Part shown: piece by piece, positions 15,304 through 23,424 of the stretch
How the letters are laid out: every line of letters starts with the position of its first letter
Numbering within the stretch: position 1 is the first letter of the stretch
Origin: an uncultured Paracoccaceae bacterium
Lineage (GTDB): Bacteria > Pseudomonadota > Alphaproteobacteria > Rhodobacterales > Rhodobacteraceae
Assembly: GCA_947489705.1 (NCBI GenBank)
Contig: CANLEQ010000026.1
Coordinates: 1-39,341, forward strand
DNA: 39,341 bases
Direction: 5' to 3'
Position numbers and translations under genes: made by a program
Notes under the pieces: generated by a model
The model's input: the letters and a program-made list of their open reading frames with translations, nothing else
Told to the model about the DNA's origin: nothing
Database searches by the model: none

Positions 15304-15363
15304 GAGGATCGATGCATCCCCGCCCCTGCTGGAAAGCGCGGTTTGCAAGGGTGCAGGAAATGA

Positions 15364-16035
15364 TCAGCTGTGCGCTGTGACCGGCCCGTCGCCTTCGGCT
15401 GGATAGAGAAAGGCCGTTACCCCGGTTTCGACCTGCTCGTAGAGGTCGTTGATATGGGGCATGACCATGCGCACGCACCCCGAACTTGCCCGGCTGCCGA
15501 TCGAGCGGGGATATGGCGTGCCGTGGATCCGAAGGTATGTGTCGCGATCACCGACATAGAGGTAAAGTGCGCGCGACCCGAGTGCATTTTGAGGACCGGG
15601 TTCCATCCCCTCCTCGTACTGGGCGTAGAGGTCCGGCTCCCTTTCGACCATCGCCTGCGTCGGGGTCCAGTGTGGCCATTCCACCTTGCGCCGGATCGTG
15701 TAAGTGCCCGGCTCGTAAAGACCGCCCCGACCGATGGCCACGCCATAGCGCATGGCCGTTCCGCCCGTTTCGATATGGTAGAGATACCGTGCCGTTGCAT
15801 CGACATGGATGTCTCCAGGCACCAATCCCGGCCGCGCCTCGACCCGCTGCGGCAGCAGGCGCGGGTGCAGGCCCCAAGGGTTCGTCATGCGCGGAACGTA
15901 GTCCGGCGGTGTCACCTGCGCGTCCCAGGCGATCTTCTGAGCTTCCGTCGCCCAGGTACTCGCAAGAACCGGCCCGGCGGTCGTTGCGGAGACCATCGCG
16001 GCGGTCGTTGTAAGGAAATGGCGTCTGGTCAGCAT
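15364..16035 (-). CDS. L,D-transpeptidase (YkuD domain), second copy
   Basis: This 223-residue protein carries a twin-arginine-type signal (LTRRHFLTTTAAM). The YkuD core has His171 in LRIHGTPYP and Cys187 in SRASSGCVRM. The segment WGLHPRLLPQRVEARPGLVPGDIHVD before it is a common N-terminal part of alphaproteobacterial L,D-transpeptidases. I prefer the ATG at 16035, which gives the twin-arginine start; an upstream ATG at 16089 adds 18 residues. It is only distantly similar to the 7198-7782 protein outside the active-site motif. Confidence 0.91.
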   Translation of the reverse strand: MLTRRHFLTTTAAMVSATTAGPVLASTWATEAQKIAWDAQVTPPDYVPRMTNPWGLHPRLLPQRVEARPGLVPGDIHVDATARYLYHIETGGTAMRYGVAIGRGGLYEPGTYTIRRKVEWPHWTPTQAMVEREPDLYAQYEEGMEPGPQNALGSRALYLYVGDRDTYLRIHGTPYPRSIGSRASSGCVRMVMPHINDLYEQVETGVTAFLYPAEGDGPVTAHS

Positions 16036-16229
16036 TTTGAAAATCCGCTCCCGGAAGTCTTTGGTGTTTCTGAGCTTCACACGAAGCATTGCAGCAGCCT
16101 AGAAAAGATACTCGCGGATGTCTTGCCTCGTCACCTGGATGTGACTGAGAGGCGCTTTGCGGCCTGCTCCGACGCGGGGATGCTCACCTCACTGTTTCAT
16201 TCGACCTCAGTGTCTTCTCGGGAGAGGCT

Positions 16230-17012
16230 ATGAACGAGTTGTCCGCAATCGCACTCGGCTTCTTCGGGAGCCTCGCCGCTGGATCTTTGACCGCCATCGG
16301 TGCCGTGCCGGTGCTTTTCGGCCGGGTGCCGTCCCGGGCCACCCGCGATATGGCACTCGGCTTCGCGGCCGGCGTGATGCTGGCAGCGTCCTTCTTTTCG
16401 CTGATCATTCCCGCGCTGGATGCGGCCGAGCCCATGTTCGAGAACGGCGCGATGCCCGCCGCCATCGTGTGCGTCTCGATCCTGCTCGGGATGGGTGCGG
16501 TCGCACTGATGAACGAGCGCCTGCCGCACGAGCATTTCAGGACCGGGCGCGAGGGACCGGAAGCGGCATCGTTGCGGCGCGTCTGGCTCTTCATCATCGC
16601 GATCACCATCCACAATTTCCCCGAGGGTCTGGCGGTCGGTGTGGGTTTCGGCGCGGACGGGTTGTCCGGTGGTTTGCCGCTCGCGATCGGGATCGGACTG
16701 CAAAACGCGCCAGAGGGGCTGGCGGTCGCTGTGTCGCTCCTCGGCGAAGGTTATCCCAAGGCCCGCGCATGGGGCATCGCGGCCTTGACCGGCCTGGTGG
16801 AGCCGGTGGGCGGCCTTCTGGGCGCCGGGATCATCACGTGGTCCCAGCCGCTTCTGCCCTGGGGTCTCGCCTTTGCGGCCGGCGCGATGCTCTACGTCAT
16901 CAGCCACGAGATCATTCCCGAGACCCATCGCAGCGGGCATCAGAACCGCGCGACGCTTGGCTTGGCCATAGGCCTGGTCCTAATGCTCTTCCTGGACGTT
17001 TGGCTGGGATGA
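16230..17012 (+). CDS. ZIP family metal transporter
   Basis: ZIP proteins move zinc or other divalent metals into the cytoplasm. The 260-residue protein has about eight membrane helices. Helix 4 has HNFPEG (128-133), the standard binding motif. Helix 5 has QNAPEG (158-163), where a His is more usual in the first position. A His-containing loop (LPHEHFRTG, about 99-105) lies between helices 3 and 4, and HEIIPETHRSGH near the end. GGGAGAGG precedes the ATG. It opens an operon with lspA (ATGA overlap) and lnt. An importer in an otherwise efflux-rich island is notable. Confidence 0.9.
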   Translation: MNELSAIALGFFGSLAAGSLTAIGAVPVLFGRVPSRATRDMALGFAAGVMLAASFFSLIIPALDAAEPMFENGAMPAAIVCVSILLGMGAVALMNERLPHEHFRTGREGPEAASLRRVWLFIIAITIHNFPEGLAVGVGFGADGLSGGLPLAIGIGLQNAPEGLAVAVSLLGEGYPKARAWGIAALTGLVEPVGGLLGAGIITWSQPLLPWGLAFAAGAMLYVISHEIIPETHRSGHQNRATLGLAIGLVLMLFLDVWLG

Positions 17013-17503
17013 CGGCAATGAAATCTTCCAGTTCTTATCTCTCCATTGCAGGGGGCGTTGCCGTAGCGGCATTCGCACTCGATCAGGCAACGAAGGCGCT
17101 AGCCGCCGCGAACGCTGAAATCCTCGCCAGCGGCCTTGCCGTCGCTCCCGGTTTCAACCTCACCTTTCACCGCAATACCGGCGTGAGCTTCGGCCTGCTG
17201 GATGACGTGCCGTCCTTCGCCCTGGTGGCGCTGGCTCTGGCCATCATCGCCTGGCTTGCGGTCCGCGCGTTCCGGGCCGAACGGCTGGGTGATGCCATCG
17301 GCTACGGGCTGATCCTGGGCGGCGCGATTGGCAACGTGACGGACAGGCTTAGGTTCGGCGGCGTTACCGACTTTCTCGACTTCTATGTCGGCGGGGCACA
17401 CTGGCCCGCCTTCAACCTTGCCGACACGGCGATCTTTTGTGGCTTGGTCATGCTTCTGCTCTGGTCGTATCATCCGGTCCGCCGGCAGTCGGACGCGACT
17501 TGA
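17009..17503 (+). CDS. lspA: Lipoprotein signal peptidase (signal peptidase II)
   Basis: LspA removes signal peptides from lipidated prolipoproteins. The 164-residue protein has four membrane helices and the two catalytic aspartates: Asp112 in GNVTDRLR and Asp139 in FNLADTAIF. It also has DQATKA in helix 1 and the HRNTGVSFG motif. The ATG at 17009 overlaps the ZIP stop; a second ATG at 17018 is possible. Extra lspA copies are known beside metal exporters. Here it is followed directly by lnt, the last step of the same pathway. Confidence 0.93.
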   Translation: MTAMKSSSSYLSIAGGVAVAAFALDQATKALAAANAEILASGLAVAPGFNLTFHRNTGVSFGLLDDVPSFALVALALAIIAWLAVRAFRAERLGDAIGYGLILGGAIGNVTDRLRFGGVTDFLDFYVGGAHWPAFNLADTAIFCGLVMLLLWSYHPVRRQSDAT

Positions 17504-17514
17504 TCGGACGCTTG

Positions 17515-19089
17515 ATGAGGCGTGGTCCGAAGCAGGTCGTCCGCCTCAGGGCTTCGTCACGTGGCGTTGCGGCATTCGCGGCAGGTTCGGCGGCGGTTCT
17601 GACGCTGCCGCCCTATTCGATCATCGTCCTCGTTCCCGTCGCCTACGGCGCATTGTTTCTGCTGGTGCGAGGCCACTTGCCCTTGGCGGCCGGAGCGATG
17701 GGATGGCTTTTTGGTCTCGGTTATTTCGGGATCGGGCTTTCCTGGATCGGTGAGAGCTTTCAGGTGGATGCCGAGCGTTTTGGAGCGCTTGCGATCCCGG
17801 CCGTCATAGGCCTTAGCGCGCTTCTTGCGGTCTTCCCGGTCCTGGCCACCACGGCATTCGCATTCCTCCGCAAATGGACCCGGATTCGGGGACCGGCCGC
17901 GGCGGTCTTGTTCGCGACATGCTGGACAGCGACCGAATGGCTGCGCGGCCATGTGCTGACCGGCTTTCCGTGGAACCTCGCGGCTTATGCGATGACGGAC
18001 TATGCTGCGCTTCGCCAGCCCGCCGCCTGGATCGGCAGTTACGGCCTCGGATTTCTTGTGCTCCTTGCGAGCGCCCTTATGGCGCAGTCGATTGCATCGC
18101 GAGGAAGCTCGCGCCACGCGTCGCTCTTGTTTGCGGGCCTTGTCGTGGTTGGCGTGTGGACGATGGGGATAGTCCGCACTGCTCAGCCTCTGCCGATGCC
18201 TGCCGGTGTTTCGGTGCGTATCGTCCAAGGCAACGTGCCCCAACGAGAGAAATGGGATCCCGGCAACGCTGCAGCGACCTTATCGCGCTATCTCGATCTG
18301 TCTACGAAAGGCGGGCCTGTCGACGTAGTGCTCTGGCCAGAGACGGCCTATCCGGGATTTCTGGACGAGAACGCGGACGCGAGAGATCGCATCGGGAACG
18401 CGCTTCCCGACGGACGTCGTCTCCTGACCGGCGCCCCCGATCGGACCACGCATGGACCCGAGCAGCGCTATTTCAATACGATCCAGGCCTACGACGGGTC
18501 CGGTGCAGCCGTGACCGGTTACGCCAAGCATCACCTTGTACCCTTCGGCGAGTATGTTCCGTTCAGGGACTGGTTGTCGGTGGAACGCCTGACCAAGGGG
18601 CGTGGCGACTTCACGCCCGGGCCTGGCCCGAGAACGCTCGCGATCCCGGGCCTGCCGCTCTTGGCCGCTTCGATCTGCTACGAGATCATTTTTCCTGGCC
18701 ATGTCGTGGACGATGCGATCCGTCCCGATTGGATCTTCAACGCCACCAATGATGCTTGGTTCGGAACGTCCATCGGTCCGGAACAGCACCTCGCGGCGGC
18801 CCGCATGCGCGCCGTCGAAGAGGGCCTGCCGGTGATCCGCGCCGCGAATACGGGCATCTCGGCGGTGATTGACGCGAAAGGAACCATCATCCAATCGCTC
18901 GGGCTGGAAAAGACCGGGATCATTGATGCCAGCTTGCCCGCGGCTTTGCCTGCCACGCTCTACGCTCGCGCGGATGACTGGGTGCTTCCCCCTCTTGGCA
19001 TCGCCGTGTGGCTGCTTGCCCTCGGACTGGATCGGTCTGCGTCAGGCCGAACCGGTTTTCACCGTCTCACCTCAAAAAGGTCCGAATGA
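17515..19089 (+). CDS. lnt: Apolipoprotein N-acyltransferase
   Basis: Lnt adds the third acyl chain to mature lipoproteins at the inner membrane. The 524-residue protein has about seven membrane helices and a periplasmic nitrilase domain (about 230-490). The triad is Glu276 (LWPETAYP), Lys338 (YAKHHLVPFGEYVPF) and Cys388 (AASICYEIIFP). Supporting residues Glu346 and Glu390 are present. The length equals that of typical Lnt. I chose ATG 17515; a TTG at 17500 overlapping the lspA stop is an alternative. A small membrane gene overlaps its end (ATGA). Confidence 0.93.
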   Translation: MRRGPKQVVRLRASSRGVAAFAAGSAAVLTLPPYSIIVLVPVAYGALFLLVRGHLPLAAGAMGWLFGLGYFGIGLSWIGESFQVDAERFGALAIPAVIGLSALLAVFPVLATTAFAFLRKWTRIRGPAAAVLFATCWTATEWLRGHVLTGFPWNLAAYAMTDYAALRQPAAWIGSYGLGFLVLLASALMAQSIASRGSSRHASLLFAGLVVVGVWTMGIVRTAQPLPMPAGVSVRIVQGNVPQREKWDPGNAAATLSRYLDLSTKGGPVDVVLWPETAYPGFLDENADARDRIGNALPDGRRLLTGAPDRTTHGPEQRYFNTIQAYDGSGAAVTGYAKHHLVPFGEYVPFRDWLSVERLTKGRGDFTPGPGPRTLAIPGLPLLAASICYEIIFPGHVVDDAIRPDWIFNATNDAWFGTSIGPEQHLAAARMRAVEEGLPVIRAANTGISAVIDAKGTIIQSLGLEKTGIIDASLPAALPATLYARADDWVLPPLGIAVWLLALGLDRSASGRTGFHRLTSKRSE

Positions 19090-19253
19090 TCATGCTTGCA
19101 GGCATGATGGGAGGGGCCTGATGGGGCGCCCGGCTCGCGAAAAAACGTGGTGGCGACCGGCTGGACATCGCGCACTACGCCTCGGGCTTCGCCGTGGCCT
19201 TCGGGTTGCTCGCGCTCATCGTGACGATCTTTCTCGAACGTATCGCCGCATGA
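19086..19253 (+). pseudogene. Small membrane protein gene broken by an in-frame TGA
   Basis: The ATG at 19086 overlaps the lnt stop and follows AAAAAGG, so it looks like a genuine gene start. After 11 codons (MIMLAGMMGGA) a TGA at 19119-19121 interrupts the frame. It then continues WGARLAKKRGGDRLDIAHYA and LLALIVTIFLERIAA to a stop at 19251. The downstream part matches the intact small protein at 6915-7103 in order and spacing, including the residues around the stop (IVWGIRKASRRGG there, A-stop-WGARLAKKRGG here). It is therefore a decayed paralogue, or the base call at 19119 is wrong. Confidence 0.7.
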
Positions 19254-19271
19254 GCGCGCAACGCCTGACCG

Positions 19272-20063
19272 ATGCCGCCATCGCTTGGCCAATTGTTCTT
19301 TTCTGTCCACCAGATCAATCATCTTCTGATCCGGCTGCTCGGTCCCATGTTGATCGTTATCGCGCAGCCATGGGGCGTCTGGCGAGCGGGACTGCCGCGC
19401 AGTCTGCGAAGGCAACTCGTATCCGTGGCGCACCACCCGGCCGGGCGTGTCTTTGGAAGCCCATGGGCCGCAACCGCCCTACTCGTCGCAGCCCTCTACG
19501 TCTGGCAGGTGCCGGCCCTCTTCGCATTCGCGCAGCGAAACGCGGTCATCGAGATCGGTGCGCATTTCGGGATGGCCGCGGCGGGGCTCTGGTTTTTCGC
19601 GTTATTACTCGACCCGCGCGATCCCCCCGAGGGAATGCGGCGTGGCGCCCGACTCCTCAGTGGAATTATCGTCATCCTCTCGAACATCCTGCTGGGCTCG
19701 CTGACGACATTGAAGGAGATCGCGCCCTATGGCGCGACAGACCAAGGCGTCCGCCTTGCCCCACTCACCGATGAAGCCATCGGCGGATACACAATCTGGG
19801 TGCCCTCCTCAATGATCATGATCGTCGCCATCATTCTGGTCTTCAACGGTTGGAACCGGTCCGAGGAACGTCGCTGGAATGCCCGGCACGCTTTGATGCG
19901 GCAGTCGAACTCGGCCGCTCTCGAATTTCCCGAAACCGCGGAAGAGCTTCGGCTCAAGGTAACGCGGCCCAACCGGGATCTGGGCCGCACGCTGGGATTG
20001 GCGGTGTTTTCGATGTTCGCCATCGTCATGGTGACGGCCATCACCGTGGCGTCGCTTGGATGA
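19272..20063 (+). CDS. CtaG-type cytochrome c oxidase assembly protein (caa3_CtaG), N-terminus doubtful
   Basis: The 263-residue membrane protein matches the caa3_CtaG family (PF09678), helpers of oxidase assembly. Motifs include FSVHQINHLLIRLLGPMLIV, WAATALLVAALYVWQVPALFAFA, EIGAHFGMAAAGLWFFALLL and SNILLGSLTTLKEIAPYG, with about six membrane helices. The usual N-terminal helix is missing. An ATG at 19250 overlaps the preceding stop in the pattern used throughout this operon, but it opens another frame (MSAQRLTDAAIAWPIVLF). The true start may be there, followed by a frameshift or small deletion near 19275-19310. The Sco and PCuAC genes nearby support the oxidase role. Confidence 0.82.
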   Translation: MPPSLGQLFFSVHQINHLLIRLLGPMLIVIAQPWGVWRAGLPRSLRRQLVSVAHHPAGRVFGSPWAATALLVAALYVWQVPALFAFAQRNAVIEIGAHFGMAAAGLWFFALLLDPRDPPEGMRRGARLLSGIIVILSNILLGSLTTLKEIAPYGATDQGVRLAPLTDEAIGGYTIWVPSSMIMIVAIILVFNGWNRSEERRWNARHALMRQSNSAALEFPETAEELRLKVTRPNRDLGRTLGLAVFSMFAIVMVTAITVASLG

Positions 20064-20358
20064 AGGCGATGGTCGATGGCATATCGCGTCTCGGGGACCC
20101 CTTTCGATCGATCTGAACGCGATGCGGATGCTGCTCCGGCGCCGGAGGACGGAAAAGCGAAGCTTCAACGTGGCGCTCGAAATCGGCGCTCTTACGGGTC
20201 CGGACCACACCAGGTATCTCGCAAGCTAGACCAGATGGCTGCGCGGCGGCAATCGAAGCGTTAGCGCCCGGCGAATCTTAATAGCGGCACGTCTTGAAGC
20301 TAAAGTTGCTGTAGGTCTTAGATTGGGATGTGATCGGGAATCACGGCGGAGTAACTTC
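20064..20358. other. Intergenic region between ctaG and zntA
   Basis: The left part has short frames only, including a basic 35-codon frame from 20122 (MRMLLRRRRTEKRSF) and an 18-codon frame overlapping the ctaG stop. Neither has a binding site or recognised content. The right part contains the zntA promoter, its operator and the ribosome binding site GGAG. Confidence 0.5.
20294..20324 (+). promoter_or_regulatory. MerR-type promoter/operator of zntA
   Basis: TTGAAG and TAGATT are separated by a 19-base spacer, CTAAAGTTGCTGTAGGTCT. The dyad CTAAAG-TTG-CTGTAG is close to CTACAG-CTA-CTGTAG in front of czcD, with the same -35 and the same spacing. Both promoters are therefore probably controlled by one MerR protein, most simply the one encoded at 9953-10381. 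Confidence 0.75.
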
Positions 20359-22647
20359 ATGGCACACGCTACCCCAGCACATCGCGAGTGGCGTGTGACG
20401 GGCATGGATTGCGGCTCATGTGCCGCCAAGGTGCGCGGCGCGGTTGAGCGCCTGCCTGGCGTCGAGGATGTCGATGTTGCGCTCATGGCCGAACGACTAC
20501 GGCTGACGCTCGATGAGACACAGACACCGCCCGACCGGATCGAGAAGGCCGTGCGCGGCGTCGGCTTCGGCATCGCGCCCAAGGGCGCCCGACCGGAAAA
20601 GCCCAAGGACGGATTCGTCCTGCCGGATGGAGCCTTTCCCGATGATGCGGAGAGCTCGAAGACCGACAGCGAGTCGGAGGAAAACGACGAGCCGGCCGAG
20701 CACGCGCCGAGTTCGTGGATCAAATCCTCCAAGGGCCGACTGGTGATCGGCACCGGCGCATTGTTTGCCGGGGCCTGGGCGTCCCGCCTCGTCGTTCCGG
20801 CGGAGATCGCACATTGGGCGTTCGTCTTGGCAACGCTGGTTGGGATCGTGCCCGTGGCGCAGCGTGCCTTCGCCATGACGCGGGCCGGCATGCCCTTCAC
20901 CATCGAGATGCTGATGACCATCGCCGCCGGCGGCGCGCTGGTGATCGGCGAGCCGGAAGAGGCGGCGCTGGTTGTCTTCCTCTTCGCCGTGGGCGAGCTT
21001 CTCGAAGGCGTCTCGGCCGGCAAGGCGCGTGACAGCATCCGGGCGCTCTCGAAGCTCGTGCCGAAGACGGCGCGGCTCGAAATGGGCGGCAAGACACGTG
21101 AGATTCCGGCCGAGAAGCTCCAGGTCGACCAGGTCGTTCAGGTCCGTCCCGGCGACCGGGTGCCCTGCGACGGCGAGGTGATCGACGGTACGTCGGGTGT
21201 CGACGAGAGCCCGGTGACTGGCGAGAGCGTCCCGAGCCTGAAGGAGCCGGGCGCGGAGGTCTTCGCCGGGTCGATCAACGCGGAGGCGCTATTGCGCGTG
21301 CGGGTCACGAAGGCGGCCGAGGACAACACCGTCGCCCGCATCGTCCGCCTCGTGGAGGAGGCTGAGAGCGCCCGCGCGCCAACCGAACGCTTCATCGACC
21401 GGTTCAGCCGGGTCTACATGCCCGCCGTGGTCGGGGCCGCTGTTCTCGTCGCTGTGGTCCCACCGCTGGCCTTCGGGCTGGCCTGGGGCGAATGGGTCTA
21501 CCGGGCGCTGGCGCTGCTGCTGATCGGCTGCCCCTGCGCGCTGGTCATCTCGGTGCCCGCGTCGATCACCTCGGCGCTGTCGACCGGGGCGCGGAACGGC
21601 CTGCTGATGAAGGGCGGCGCGGTGATCGAGGCAGCGGCCCGCACGACCCATGTCGCCTTCGACAAGACAGGGACGCTGACGCATGGCAAGCCCCGCGTGA
21701 CGGACGTTTCGGTGTTGAGTGGGAGCGAGGACGACCTCATGGCGCTCGCGGCCGGGGTCGAGAACGGCGCGAGCCACCCGCTCGGTCAGGCGATCTGCGC
21801 CGATGCCGATCAGCGGGGCGTGGGCCCGGCGGCGGTCAGCGGCGGCCGCGCACTCCCCGGCAAGGGTGCTGAGGCATCGATCGACGGCGTGACCGTAAGC
21901 GTGGGCTCCCCGCGGCTGGCAGACGAGCGCGGCGCGCTGACAGAGGAGCTGCGGAACCGCGTGTCGGCCTTGGAAGCAGAAGGCAAGACGGTCGTCATCG
22001 TGTTGCGCGATGACGTTCCTCAGGGCCTCATCGCGCTGCGGGACGAACCGCGCGCTGATGCGGCGGACGCGGTCGCGCAGCTGCGCGACCTTGGCATCTC
22101 TTCGGTCATGCTGACCGGGGACAACCCGCGCACGGCCCAGGCCATCGCCGAGGGGCTCGGGATCGAGCATCGCTCCGAACTCATGCCGGAAGACAAGGTG
22201 ACGGCGATCCGCGACCTGACGACGGACGCCCGCGTGATGATGATAGGCGACGGGATCAACGATGCGCCCGCGCTCGCCGCCGCGCATGTCGGTGTCGCCA
22301 TGGGCTCGGGCACCGATGTCGCGCTCGAGACGGCCGACGCGGCGATCCTGCGCAATCGCGTGACCGATGTGCCTGCCAAGATCCGCCTTGCCCGGGCCAC
22401 TATGGTCAACATCCGTCAGAACATCGCCATCGCCCTCGGGCTTAAGGCGATCTTTCTCGTGACCACCGTGCTCGGCATCACCGGCCTCTGGATCGCGATC
22501 CTCGCCGATACCGGCGCCACCGTGCTGGTCACGATGAACGCCCTGCGGCTGATGGTCTTCCGACCCTCGGGGGCCTTTGCGACGACTGGGCGCGCCAGTC
22601 GAGACGCCGGGAATGCCCGCCCCGACCGCTCATCCGCGACGACCTGA
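20359..22647 (+). CDS. zntA: Zn/Cd/Pb-exporting P-type ATPase (P1B-2, ZntA/CadA type)
   Basis: The 763-residue pump has one N-terminal metal-binding domain with GMDCGSC (Cys18, Cys21), an acidic linker (about 85-115), and eight membrane helices. Catalytic features are CPC at 391-393, the phosphorylation site DKTGT at 435, HP at 473-474 and GDGIND at 629-634. In the last helices, Lys696 (GLKAIFL) and Asp717 (LADTGATVL) match the Lys/Asp pair of E. coli ZntA, placing it with Zn/Cd/Pb rather than copper pumps. GGAG precedes the ATG. A truncated DUF411 gene follows 12 bases later. Confidence 0.95.
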   Translation: MAHATPAHREWRVTGMDCGSCAAKVRGAVERLPGVEDVDVALMAERLRLTLDETQTPPDRIEKAVRGVGFGIAPKGARPEKPKDGFVLPDGAFPDDAESSKTDSESEENDEPAEHAPSSWIKSSKGRLVIGTGALFAGAWASRLVVPAEIAHWAFVLATLVGIVPVAQRAFAMTRAGMPFTIEMLMTIAAGGALVIGEPEEAALVVFLFAVGELLEGVSAGKARDSIRALSKLVPKTARLEMGGKTREIPAEKLQVDQVVQVRPGDRVPCDGEVIDGTSGVDESPVTGESVPSLKEPGAEVFAGSINAEALLRVRVTKAAEDNTVARIVRLVEEAESARAPTERFIDRFSRVYMPAVVGAAVLVAVVPPLAFGLAWGEWVYRALALLLIGCPCALVISVPASITSALSTGARNGLLMKGGAVIEAAARTTHVAFDKTGTLTHGKPRVTDVSVLSGSEDDLMALAAGVENGASHPLGQAICADADQRGVGPAAVSGGRALPGKGAEASIDGVTVSVGSPRLADERGALTEELRNRVSALEAEGKTVVIVLRDDVPQGLIALRDEPRADAADAVAQLRDLGISSVMLTGDNPRTAQAIAEGLGIEHRSELMPEDKVTAIRDLTTDARVMMIGDGINDAPALAAAHVGVAMGSGTDVALETADAAILRNRVTDVPAKIRLARATMVNIRQNIAIALGLKAIFLVTTVLGITGLWIAILADTGATVLVTMNALRLMVFRPSGAFATTGRASRDAGNARPDRSSATT

Positions 22648-22659
22648 AAGGAAATACCC

Positions 22660-22830
22660 ATGACCTTCACCCGCCGCGCCATGATCGCCTGCGCCGCGAG
22701 CTTCGCCGTTGCCGCCCCGACTGTCGGGCTGGCACAGGACGGCCCTTCGATCCACGTCCTGAAGGACCCGAATTGCGGATGCTGCACCGCCTGGATCGAA
22801 ATCCTGCGCGAGGACAGTGAGGCGTCTTAA
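22660..22830 (+). pseudogene. DUF411 metal-binding protein gene, truncated by IS110 remnant
   Basis: The frame starts 12 bases after zntA behind AAAGGAAA. It has a signal peptide (residues 1-25, cleavage likely after GLA) and the start of a DUF411 domain: HVLKDPNCGCCTAWIEILRE, with the CGCC metal motif. DUF411 proteins are exported, copper/metal-associated and usually about 150 residues. Here the frame leaves the family after residue 53 and ends at a TAA three codons on, where the IS110 sequence begins. The interrupted rest of the gene is not present downstream. Confidence 0.85.
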
Positions 22831-23133
22831 AACGTCCGCGAAGCGCCGCGATCGGTAGGGATTGACCACCACCACCGGAAGCCCGGCCTCGTGGAGACAC
22901 GCATGGGCGATACGATGATAGCGCCCCGTCGCTTCCATCACGACCAGTTCGGGTAAGACCGTCAGGCATCGCTTCCGAAGCCGCCGGATGCCCGCCGGGT
23001 CATTGTCGACGCGGAACCGCTCCCAATGGGGATGCACGAACACATTCAGCCATCCCTTGCTCACGTCGATGCCGACGACCGAGGCGGTCGGTCGGCAGCT
23101 CTCAGGCTGCGCCTTTCCTTTTATACGGGACAT
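22825..23133 (-). pseudogene. IS110 family transposase, N-terminal fragment
   Basis: The frame starts MSRIKGKAQPESC and contains the RuvC-like DEDD start of IS110 transposases: VVGIDVSKGWLNVFVHPHWE, then PELVVMEATGRYHRIA and VVVNPYRSRRFADVLRRL. The Asp of GIDVSK and the Glu of MEATG are the first two catalytic acids. Identity to the family stops at about 22825, before the expected KTD-xx-DA motif; the frame then runs into the DUF411 sequence in antisense. About 100 of the usual 300-400 residues remain, so it cannot be active. The end marks a deletion or recombination joint. Confidence 0.87.
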
Positions 23134-23424
23134 CGTGGACTTCCCTTCATCTGTTCAGGCCCAAACCGAAGTCGGGGATCGACCCAGCTTTCCCACGGCC
23201 CTGAAAGACCCAGGGGGCGACGGTCCGATCCCCGCCCGAGGTTTTCATAGTCCGGTCCCCTCAGGGAGACGTTCCGCGGGCGGTGACGTCCTGAAGGAGA
23301 GATAAAAGCATCTGACTTAAGGTGTAAGCTCACGGCGATCGGCAGCTCGTCGCTGCGCGATCAGCCGTCGTGCTTTCCCCGGCTTATTTCGGTTCTGGCA
23401 AGTGCGCAGCGACCAGGCAGGACG
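23134..23424. other. IS110 5' non-coding end and adjoining gap
   Basis: IS110 elements carry a long non-coding region before the transposase gene, which in characterised members encodes a bridge RNA that guides recombination. This stretch is in the right place and has short complementary segments (for example around 23175-23230), but I could not fold it reliably. The element's outer boundary is not visible. No gene is supported here. Confidence 0.4.
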
